DNA of 64,000 nucleotides from Solirubrobacter ginsenosidimutans. Lineage in GTDB: Bacteria; Actinomycetota; Thermoleophilia; Solirubrobacterales; Solirubrobacteraceae. Below, piece by piece: positions 24,838-31,304 of this stretch; within the stretch, counting starts at the first letter, position 1; every line of letters starts with the position of its first letter. The stretch covers positions 7,445 to 71,444 of the forward strand of contig NZ_JAPDOD010000046.1 of the NCBI RefSeq assembly GCF_027587205.1, written 5' to 3'. The position numbers were made by a program, and so were the translations under genes. The notes beneath the pieces were generated by a model, which saw only the letters and a program-made list of their open reading frames with translations, did not search any database and was not told the origin of the DNA.

Positions 24838-26211
24838 TCAGGCTAACCCCCAGAAACGCGCGTCCTGGACACCCAACGGGGTGCTCGGCGGCGCGTCGCC
24901 CCAGTACTCGCTGCCCAGGCCGGACCAGTCGGCGCCGGCGCGCAGCTCGCCCAGCGTCGAGAGCACCAGGCCCTCCATGCGACGGATCAGCAGCGCCTGC
25001 GGCGGGATCGTCTCGCGGCGCATCTCCTCGAAGAAGGCCGAGCGGGGGCTCGAGCTGCGGTCCAGGAGGTCGCCTACGTATTGCGGGGTGAGGCGGCGGA
25101 AGCCTGGCTCCAGGTACCACTCGCCGGCGGTCTGGATCTGCGCGAGCAGCCGTTCGGGGTCGAACGTGTCGGGCTGGGGGAGATAGCCGAGGGTCGAGAG
25201 GCCGGCGAAGACGGCCTGCGCGTCGCCGCGCTCGACGGCCTGGGCGAGGGCGCGCTCGCCCTCGAGGTAGTCGGCGTCGACCACGCGCATCAGGCCGAAG
25301 TCGAGGAAGCCGACGCGGCCGTCGTCGAGCAGCAGGTAGTTGCCGGGGTGCGGGTCGCCCGCCGCGCGCCGCAGGTGCTTGAGCGTGCCGAAGAAGAAGC
25401 GGAAGACGATCTCGCCGAAGCGGTCGCGCTCGGCTTCGGGGAGGCGCTTGATCTCCTCGAAGCGGCGGCCGATCAGGAGCTCGGTGACGAGCACGCGGCG
25501 ACGCGAGCGGCCGGTGTCGACGGCCGGGACGTGCACGAACGGGTGATCTCGCCACGCGCGGGCCATCGCGCGATGGTTCTGCGCCTCGACCTCGTAGTCG
25601 AGCTCGTCGGCGATGCGCTCCCGCAGCTCGGTCGCCAGGGCCTTGACGTCCAGGCCGGGGGCGAGACGCTTCACGAGCGGGAAGACCATCTGCATGTTGC
25701 GCAGGTCGGTCTCGACCGCCTCCGCGATCCCCGGGTACTGGATCTTGACCGCCACCCGCTTGCCCTCGGTGGTGGTGGCCTTGTGCACCTGGCCGATCGA
25801 GGCCGCGGCGAACGCCTCTTCATCGAACTCGCTGAAGACGTCTGAGAGTTTCTCGCCCAGCTCGTCCTTGAGCAGCTTCTCGACCTTGTTGAAGGGCAAC
25901 GGCGGGACGTCGTCGCGCAGCGTGGCGAGCGTCTGCTTGAACTCCTCGCGCTCGGACTCCGGGATCGCGGTGAAGTCGACGGTCGAGAGCACCTGGCCGA
26001 TCTTCATCGCCGCGCCGCGCATCTGGCCGAGCTGCTTGACGAGCTCGCGGGCGGTCGCGGCGGCGCGCTCACCGGTGGCCGCGTCGGCCTTCTCGTCGCT
26101 GCGCAGCCGGTTGGCAGCTTGGGTGCCGGCCCACCTGATGCCCTGCCCGGCGACGAGGCCGCCGAACCGGCGGGTGCGCGCGATGCGCGAGGTTGGAGGG
26201 GAGTCGGCCAC
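24838..26211 (-). CDS. ABC1/UbiB-family atypical kinase-like protein
   Basis: A 457-residue member of the ABC1/UbiB/AarF group. It has the diagnostic KxGQ motif in 'GAAMKIGQVLS', the Ala-rich nucleotide loop 'AAASIGQVHKA', the ion-pair Lys in 'VAVKIQYPG', the catalytic loop 'AGDPHPGNYLL' and metal-binding 'FLDFGLM'. Family members are ATPases tied to ubiquinone or menaquinone biosynthesis or to lipid homeostasis. The N-terminal 40 residues are basic. It starts at GTG 26211. No quinone gene adjoins, so the pathway is open. Confidence 0.9.
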   Translation of the reverse strand: MADSPPTSRIARTRRFGGLVAGQGIRWAGTQAANRLRSDEKADAATGERAAATARELVKQLGQMRGAAMKIGQVLSTVDFTAIPESEREEFKQTLATLRDDVPPLPFNKVEKLLKDELGEKLSDVFSEFDEEAFAAASIGQVHKATTTEGKRVAVKIQYPGIAEAVETDLRNMQMVFPLVKRLAPGLDVKALATELRERIADELDYEVEAQNHRAMARAWRDHPFVHVPAVDTGRSRRRVLVTELLIGRRFEEIKRLPEAERDRFGEIVFRFFFGTLKHLRRAAGDPHPGNYLLLDDGRVGFLDFGLMRVVDADYLEGERALAQAVERGDAQAVFAGLSTLGYLPQPDTFDPERLLAQIQTAGEWYLEPGFRRLTPQYVGDLLDRSSSPRSAFFEEMRRETIPPQALLIRRMEGLVLSTLGELRAGADWSGLGSEYWGDAPPSTPLGVQDARFWGLA

Positions 26212-26249
26212 TTACTGAGCGTACGAAACCTGGATGTTCTGAGATCCCC

Positions 26250-26278
26250 TTGACAGAGTGACTATCGCGATATATCGT
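26250..26278 (+). promoter_or_regulatory. PadR promoter with two overlapping palindromes
   Basis: A perfect -35 TTGACA (26250-26255) is followed 17 bases later by TATCGT (26273-26278). The spacer and -10 contain the palindromes TATCGCGATA (26263-26272) and CGATATATCG (26268-26277), which overlap by five bases. This is the expected arrangement for an autorepressing PadR protein. A good ribosome site (aaggaagga) precedes the ATG at 26318. Confidence 0.65.
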
Positions 26279-26317
26279 TGACGCATCGGAATAGATCGAC
26301 TAAGGAAGGACTCCGAT

Positions 26318-27022
26318 ATGCATGCTGCACAAGCATCCGAGTGGGGCGGTCCACGCCGTCACCACCAGCACCATCACCACCACCACCGCGGTCCCCGCGG
26401 CTGGGAGGAGTGGATCGCGCTCATGACGGGCGGCCGTGGCGGCCCCTGGGGCGATCCCCGGCAGTTCAAAGCCATGTTCTGGGGCCCCGGTCCGGGCGGG
26501 CCGGGCGGCGGACCGTTCGGTCCCGGCGGCCGCGGCCGCCATCGCGGCGGGCGTGCCCGGCGCGGCGACGTCCGCGCGGCCATGCTCCTCCTGCTGGAGG
26601 AGCAGCCGCAGAACGGCTACCAGCTCATCCAGGAGATCGAGCGGCGCACCGAGGGCGTCTGGAAGCCGAGCCCCGGCTCCGTCTACCCGGCGCTCCAGCA
26701 GCTCGAGGACGAGGGCTTGGTCCACGCCGCCGAGACCGAGGGCAAGCGCGCCTACGACCTCACCGCGGAGGGCCGCGACTACGTCGCCAACAACCGCGAA
26801 GAGCTCGGCAACCCGTTCGAGGCCGCCACGGGCGGCATGGACGAGGGGGTCTTCGACCTCCGCGGCCTGATGTTCCAGGTCGGCGCCGCGGCCATGCAGG
26901 TCGCCGCCGCCGGCCACACCGACGAGGCTCGCAAGATCCTCGCCGACACCCGCCGCGCCCTCTACAAGATCCTCGCCGAGGACGACCCGGGCGACACCCC
27001 GCCGCCCGACGCGACCGCCTAA
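26318..27022 (+). CDS. PadR-family regulator with His-rich N-terminus
   Basis: A 234-residue regulator. Residues 15-23 read HHQHHHHHH, followed by Gly/Pro/Arg-rich sequence to about residue 85. The PadR winged helix follows (about 88-160; 'AMLLLLEEQPQNGYQLIQEI', 'PSPGSVYPALQQLEDEGLV'), then a C-terminal dimerisation helix. The His tract suggests metal (Ni, Zn or Cu) binding but the function could equally be structural. The promoter carries overlapping palindromes, so autorepression is likely. No partner gene is adjacent. Confidence 0.9.
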   Translation: MHAAQASEWGGPRRHHQHHHHHHRGPRGWEEWIALMTGGRGGPWGDPRQFKAMFWGPGPGGPGGGPFGPGGRGRHRGGRARRGDVRAAMLLLLEEQPQNGYQLIQEIERRTEGVWKPSPGSVYPALQQLEDEGLVHAAETEGKRAYDLTAEGRDYVANNREELGNPFEAATGGMDEGVFDLRGLMFQVGAAAMQVAAAGHTDEARKILADTRRALYKILAEDDPGDTPPPDATA

Positions 27023-27085
27023 CGCGGCGCTCCCCCGCCGGCCCGCCCCACTCCCCGGGACGGGCCGGCGGCCGCGCACCCCTTC

Positions 27086-27163
27086 GAGGGGGTCAGACCC
27101 CTCAACAATTCAAACCGCGCTGCAGAGCCAAATCCAATGTTGAGGGGTCTGACCCCCTAAATT
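27086..27163. repeat. R1 palindromic repeat, copy 2
   Basis: GAGGGGGTCAGACCCCTCAA (from 27086) and its complement (to about 27157) enclose CGCTGCAGAGCCAAA, the reverse complement of the centre of copy 1 at 684-762. The copy lies between the PadR and psuG genes and ends 9 bases before the psuG start, so it is part of the psuG leader if transcription begins upstream. Confidence 0.8.
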
Positions 27164-27172
27164 GGCGCGGCG

Positions 27173-28054
27173 ATGCTGGTGCACGAAGAAGTCCGGACGG
27201 CCCTCGACGAGGGTCGTCCTGTCGTTGCTCTCGAGAGCACGATCATCGCCCACGGGTTGCCGCGGCCGGACAACCTGCGCGTGGCGCGGGAGATCGAGGG
27301 CGTGGTGCGCTCCAAGGGCGCGGTGCCGGCGACGATCGCCATCCTCGGCGGGCAGGTGCGGGTCGGGCTGGATGAGGCGGCGCTCGACGCGCTGGCCAAC
27401 ACCGACGGCATCGCCAAGTGCGGCGTGCGTGACCTCGCGCCGGTGATCGCCCGCGGCGGCGACGGGGCGACGACGGTCGCTGCGACTTCGCACCTCGCCG
27501 AGCGGGGCGGGATCCGCGTGTTCGCCACGGGCGGGCTCGGTGGCGTCCATCGCGGCGCGGCGGACACGTTCGACGAGTCGGCCGATCTGGGCACTTTGGC
27601 GCGGGTCGGGATCTGCGTCGTCTGCGCGGGCGTGAAATCGATCCTCGACCTCCCGGCGACGCTGGAGCGGCTGGAGACGCTGAACGTCACCGTGCTCGGC
27701 TACCGCACCGACACGTTCCCGGCGTTCTACCTGACGTCCTCCGGCCTGCCGGTCACCTGGCGGGTCGACTCGGCCGCCGAAGCCGCCGCTGTGCTGCGCG
27801 CCCGGCTGGACGTCGGCGCGCCCGGCGCCGTGGTGGTCGCGAACCCGCTCGACGAGCAGATGGACCCGGACCTGCATGAGCGCGTGCTGCGCGACGGCTT
27901 GGCCGCCGCGTCGGCGGCGGGCGTGACCGGCCGCGACGTGACGCCGTTCCTGCTCGAGCGCTTCCACTCGCAGACCGAGGGTGAGTCGCTACGCGCGAAC
28001 GTGCGCCTCGTGCTGCGCAACGCCGCCCTGGCGGCGGAGATCGCCGCGGCGTGA
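27173..28054 (+). CDS. psuG: Pseudouridine-5'-phosphate glycosidase
   Basis: A 293-residue enzyme that reversibly splits pseudouridine 5'-phosphate into uracil and ribose 5-phosphate. Family signatures are 'VVALESTIIAHGLPRPDN' (active-site Glu), 'GIRVFATGGLGGVHRGA' (Asp and metal site nearby), 'VVCAGVKSILDL' (Schiff-base Lys) and 'VVANPLDEQM'. Length is typical. The PfkB-type kinase 64 bases downstream would supply its substrate. The R1 palindrome lies immediately upstream. Confidence 0.95.
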   Translation: MLVHEEVRTALDEGRPVVALESTIIAHGLPRPDNLRVAREIEGVVRSKGAVPATIAILGGQVRVGLDEAALDALANTDGIAKCGVRDLAPVIARGGDGATTVAATSHLAERGGIRVFATGGLGGVHRGAADTFDESADLGTLARVGICVVCAGVKSILDLPATLERLETLNVTVLGYRTDTFPAFYLTSSGLPVTWRVDSAAEAAAVLRARLDVGAPGAVVVANPLDEQMDPDLHERVLRDGLAAASAAGVTGRDVTPFLLERFHSQTEGESLRANVRLVLRNAALAAEIAAA

Positions 28055-28118
28055 GCGAGCCCGGCAACCGTGCTCTGAAGGACCGCCCGCGGGTTTCGGG
28101 CATTCCGCGGGTGGCGCC

Positions 28119-28973
28119 GTGACCGACCGCCGCGTCGTCGTTCTCGGCGAGGTGATGCTCGACGTCGTCGCCGTCCACGACGCGCCGCTGGCGATCGCGA
28201 GCGACACACCGGCCCGGATCCGCCTCCGTCCCGGTGGCGCGGGGGCGAACACGGCGGCGTGGCTGGCGCGGGCGGGCGTCGAGGTCGCGCTCGTCGCGCG
28301 GGTGGGGGACGATGACGCCGCCAAGGCCGCACTCGGGGCGATGGACGCAGTCGACCTCCGCGTGAGCGTCGACGCGTCGCTCCCCACCGGCACGTGCATC
28401 GTGCTCGTCGCGCCCGGGGGCGAGCGGACGATGCTCCCCGACCCGGGCGCCAACACCGCTCTGTCATCCGACGACCTGCCCGAGGACCTGTTCGTGGAGG
28501 GCTCGATCCTGCACGTCTCCGGCTACTCGCTGATGCGCCCCGGCTCGCGCCCCGCCGCGCTGACCGCGATGGATCGCGCCCGCGACGCAGGCATGCTCAT
28601 CTCCGTCGACCCGGCCAGCGCCGCGCTGCTGATCGACGACCCGGCATTCCTGCACCGCGCTCGACCCGTCGATCTCCTGCTGCCCAACGCGGACGAGCTC
28701 GCGGCGCTCGGCGGCGACCTGCCGGGGGTGAAGGAGTTCGCGGTCAAGCTCGGCCGTGACGGGGCGCGCTGGAGCGACGGTGCGCGCAACGTGGCCGTCC
28801 CCGCCGTGCGCGTGGAGGAAGTGGTCGACACCACAGGCGCGGGGGACGCGTTCGCCGCCGGCTTCCTCAGCGTCTGGCCTGGCGATCGCCGGCTCGCGCT
28901 GGAGGCCGGCGCGCGGCTCGCCGCGCAAGCGGTTGCCCAAGAGGGTGGGCGCCCTGCCGGAGGAGCCCGTTGA
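28119..28973 (+). CDS. PfkB-family sugar kinase, probable pseudouridine kinase
   Basis: A 284-residue ribokinase-fold protein: 'GGAGANTAAWLARAGVEVAL' (PfkB signature 1), substrate loop, and 'VDTTGAGDAFAAGF' (signature 2, with the catalytic Asp in GAGD). The GTG at 28119 is chosen because it precedes the first strand 'RRVVVLGEVMLDVV'; the frame is open further upstream. Its place after psuG argues for pseudouridine 5'-phosphorylation, the step before PsuG, but ribose or another nucleoside is possible. The stop codon lies in the left arm of the structured element 28968-29047. Confidence 0.85.
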   Translation: MTDRRVVVLGEVMLDVVAVHDAPLAIASDTPARIRLRPGGAGANTAAWLARAGVEVALVARVGDDDAAKAALGAMDAVDLRVSVDASLPTGTCIVLVAPGGERTMLPDPGANTALSSDDLPEDLFVEGSILHVSGYSLMRPGSRPAALTAMDRARDAGMLISVDPASAALLIDDPAFLHRARPVDLLLPNADELAALGGDLPGVKEFAVKLGRDGARWSDGARNVAVPAVRVEEVVDTTGAGDAFAAGFLSVWPGDRRLALEAGARLAAQAVAQEGGRPAGGAR

Positions 28974-29047
28974 AGAATTCCGGTGCGCCCGCTGCGGCGC
29001 ATCCGCGGCGGCTGCACCACATCGGTCGGACCGACCATTCTTCAACG
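28968..29047. ncRNA. Candidate structured RNA: nested three-way junction
   Basis: CGTTGAAGAAT (28968-28978) pairs perfectly with ATTCTTCAACG (29037-29047). Between them lie two complete hairpins: GGTGC plus CGCTGCGG pairing with CCGCGGCG plus GCACC (28982-29018), and GGTCGGACCGACC (29024-29036). Only about eight junction bases stay unpaired. It lies between the kinase and phosphatase genes, with the kinase stop in the first strand. No known riboswitch motif was recognised and there is no T-tract. Confidence 0.5.
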
Positions 29048-29068
29048 AACTCCTAGCATGGGACGCCC

Positions 29069-29539
29069 TTGAACCGCATCCTCTTCGTGTGCATGGGCAA
29101 CATCTGCCGCTCGCCGACGGCCGAGGGCGTCATGCGGCGGCTCGTGCGCGAGGCGGGGCTCGAGCGGGAGTTCGAGATCGACAGCGCCGGGACCGGCTCC
29201 TGGCACGCCGGCGACTCGCCCGACCGCCGCGCCACCGCGGCCGCCGCCGCCCGCGGCGTCGTGCTGGAGGGTGCTGCCCGCCAGGTCCGCCCGCGCGACT
29301 TCGAGCACTTCGACCTCCTACTCGCGATGGACAACGAGAACCTGCGGGAGCTGCGCACGTTCTCCTCGGACGGTGACGTGGCCGGCAAGGCGCGGCTGCT
29401 GCGCGAGTTCGATCCGGCCAGCGCGGGTGCCGCCGACCTCGACGTCCCCGACCCCTACTACGGCGGCCCCGACGGCTTCGAGAAGGTGCTCGATCAGGTC
29501 GAGGCCGCCTGCCGCGGCCTCCTCGACAGCCTGCGGTGA
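29069..29539 (+). CDS. Low-molecular-weight protein-tyrosine-phosphatase family enzyme
   Basis: A 156-residue enzyme with the P-loop 'VCMGNICRS' (nucleophile Cys8, Arg14) near the N-terminus and the acid loop 'DVPDPYYGG' near residue 128. It starts at TTG 29069 with TAGCAT ending 9 bases upstream, probably leaderless. The fructosamine-kinase homologue follows with a 4-base overlap (GTGA). In human LMW-PTP-A the related enzyme removes phosphate from protein-bound ribulosamine 5-phosphate, so a role in protein repair rather than in tyrosine signalling is plausible here. Confidence 0.92.
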   Translation: MNRILFVCMGNICRSPTAEGVMRRLVREAGLEREFEIDSAGTGSWHAGDSPDRRATAAAAARGVVLEGAARQVRPRDFEHFDLLLAMDNENLRELRTFSSDGDVAGKARLLREFDPASAGAADLDVPDPYYGGPDGFEKVLDQVEAACRGLLDSLR

Positions 29540-30450
29540 GCCTCGAGACCGCGGTGCGCGAGGCGACCGGCCGCGAGGTGCGGCGGGTCGAGCGCGTCGG
29601 CGGCGGAGACATCAACGAGGCGTTCCGCGTGCAGTTCGCCGACGAGTCGTTCGGCTTCGTGAAGACCCGCGGGGACGTGGCGGCAGGCGAGTACGCGGCG
29701 GAGGCGGCCGGCCTGCGCTGGCTCGCCGAACCGGGCGCGCTGCGCGTGCCCGAAGTGCTCGGCGTCGCCGACGACGTGCTGGTCCTCGACTGGGTCGACG
29801 AGGGCGGGCGCGGCGACCCGGCGGCGTTCGGGGCGGGCCTGGCCGCGGTGCACGCGGCGGGCGCTGAGACGTTCGGCGCGCCGCCCGCGCGCGCCTCCGG
29901 CAGCGATGCCGCGCGCGCCTCCGGCAGCGATGCCGCGCGCGCCTCCGGCGGCGCTCCGCCCGCCGCCGTCACGCCGCTTCGTCTCGGTTCGCTCTCCCTC
30001 CCCAACGAACCCACCCCCGACTGGCCGACGTTCTACGCCGAGCGGCGCCTGCTTCCGCTGCTCCCGCACGCCGGCCTCACCCGCTTCGGCAACAGGGCGG
30101 TCGAGAGCGTGTGCTCGCGGCTGCAGGACCTCGCCGGACCGCCCGAGCCGCCCGCGCGCCTCCACGGCGACCTCTGGAGCGGCAACGTCCTGTGGGGGCG
30201 CGACGGGCGCGCGTGGCTGATCGACCCCGCGGCCTACGGCGGTCACCGGGAGGTCGATCTGGCGATGCTGCGCCTGTTCGGCTCGCCCGGGAAAGCGTTC
30301 CTCACCGCGTACGAGGAGCGCCACCCGCTGGCGCCGGGCCACCAGGACCGGGTCGAGCTCTACCAACTCTTCCCGCTGCTCGTGCACGCGGCGCTCTTCG
30401 GCGGCGGGTATCCCGCATCCGCCGAACGGGTCGCCCGCAAGTACGCCTAG
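29536..30450 (+). CDS. Fructosamine/ribulosamine 3-kinase family protein
   Basis: A 304-residue APH-fold kinase: 'VERVGGGDINEAFRVQF' (nucleotide loop), 'GFVKTR' (ATP Lys), 'LHGDLWSGNVLW' (catalytic Asp) and 'LIDPAAYGGHREVDLAM' (metal Asp). The family phosphorylates C3 of ketosamines on glycated proteins, which then fall off. Between about residues 117 and 140 a tandem 8-residue repeat (ARASGSDA) replaces the family's usual substrate-loop region with its DN-x-IG motif, which is unusual. It starts at GTG 29536 inside the phosphatase stop. The stop overlaps that of the convergent gene (CTAG). Confidence 0.88.
   Translation: MSLETAVREATGREVRRVERVGGGDINEAFRVQFADESFGFVKTRGDVAAGEYAAEAAGLRWLAEPGALRVPEVLGVADDVLVLDWVDEGGRGDPAAFGAGLAAVHAAGAETFGAPPARASGSDAARASGSDAARASGGAPPAAVTPLRLGSLSLPNEPTPDWPTFYAERRLLPLLPHAGLTRFGNRAVESVCSRLQDLAGPPEPPARLHGDLWSGNVLWGRDGRAWLIDPAAYGGHREVDLAMLRLFGSPGKAFLTAYEERHPLAPGHQDRVELYQLFPLLVHAALFGGGYPASAERVARKYA
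29887..29949 (+). repeat. Tandem 24-bp repeat inside the ketosamine-kinase gene
   Basis: Two identical 24-base units (29887-29910 and 29911-29934) and a third, partial unit from 29935 encode ARASGSDA-ARASGSDA-ARASGGAP. The unit length is a multiple of three, so copy number can change without breaking the frame. Confidence 0.85.
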
Positions 30451-31166
30451 GGGAGATCGAAGATGATGTAGCTGAAGGCCACCGAAGCCGGTGCCGCGTC
30501 GACGTCGGTGCGGTTGCACAGCGTCAGGACGAACCGGCTGGCGGCACCCGGGTCGTTCGGATTGGGTGCGGACGTCCGGTAGTTGAAGCTGAAGGTCTGC
30601 CCGTTGAAGGACCCACGCGGGACGACCAGCAGCGCGTCCTGGGAGATGTCGGCGCCGGCGGCCTCCGGCGCCAGCCCGCGCGGTTCGCGGCTCCAGCATT
30701 CGTGTGCCTTGATCACGCCCAGATCGTCGGCCAGGATCCGGAACGCGCCGCTGAAGCGGGCGATGTCGGCCGTGGTCAGCGTGCCGTCGGCGATCTTGGC
30801 GCCCGTGACCGAGCTGTCGGCCAGCCTGCCGGAGCCGATCGCGCCGTCGGCGATGTCCGCGGCCGTGACGGTGCCGTCGACGAGGTCGGTGCCGGAGACG
30901 GTGCCGTCGGCGATCTGCAGCCCGCCGATCGCTCCCGGGACGAGCTTGTTGGCGCCGATCGAGCCGTCCGGCGTCACCTGCAGCGCGCGGATCGCCGTCG
31001 GGCTTAGGTCGAGTTCCGCGAGCGAGCGGTCCTTGATCTGGGCACTCGCGACGGTGCCGCGGCGGATGTCCTTGCCGTTGATGAAGTGCTTCGCCTGCGC
31101 CGGCCCGCCGAGGGCGACGAAGAGCGCGAGCAGCGCGACGAGCATGGCGGCTGAGGGGCGGCGCAC
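30447..31166 (-). CDS. Secreted repeat protein of a Thermoleophilia-typical family
   Basis: A 239-residue exported protein. The leader 'MRRPSAAMLVALLALFVALG' is of a type seen repeatedly in Solirubrobacterales. Residues about 28-140 are built from irregular repeats of roughly 10-20 residues of the form 'IADGTVSGTDLVDGTVTAAD', suggesting a beta-solenoid or stalk. The C-terminal 90 residues form a globular domain with two cysteines. Function unknown; surface location is inferred. It is divergent from the 31305 gene, and the intergenic DNA carries two copies of CGGACGTwCGATCCG. Confidence 0.75.
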   Translation of the reverse strand: MRRPSAAMLVALLALFVALGGPAQAKHFINGKDIRRGTVASAQIKDRSLAELDLSPTAIRALQVTPDGSIGANKLVPGAIGGLQIADGTVSGTDLVDGTVTAADIADGAIGSGRLADSSVTGAKIADGTLTTADIARFSGAFRILADDLGVIKAHECWSREPRGLAPEAAGADISQDALLVVPRGSFNGQTFSFNYRTSAPNPNDPGAASRFVLTLCNRTDVDAAPASVAFSYIIFDLP

Positions 31167-31210
31167 GCGCCTACCGTACGAGCCCGCGACGCGCCGACAA
31201 GGAAACTCGG

Positions 31211-31274
31211 CGGACGTTCGATCCGTGACTTACCGGACAACGGTGCAGCGCCGAGTAGCCGGACGTACGATCCG
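31211..31274. promoter_or_regulatory. Two 15-bp palindromic sites between divergent secreted-protein genes
   Basis: CGGACGTTCGATCCG (31211-31225) and CGGACGTACGATCCG (31260-31274) differ by one base and each has CGGA/TCCG ends. They are 49 bases apart, close to five helical turns. The second lies 18 bases upstream of the -10-like TAGGCT (31293-31298) that precedes the GTG at 31305. Confidence 0.5.
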
Positions 31275-31292
31275 TTATCTCACGGACGCCCC

Positions 31293-31298
31293 TAGGCT
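31293..31298 (+). promoter_or_regulatory. Candidate -10 for the 31305 gene
   Basis: TAGGCT ends 6 bases before the GTG at 31305 with no Shine-Dalgarno sequence, so the message is probably leaderless. Confidence 0.4.
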
Positions 31299-31304
31299 CC
31301 GCTT

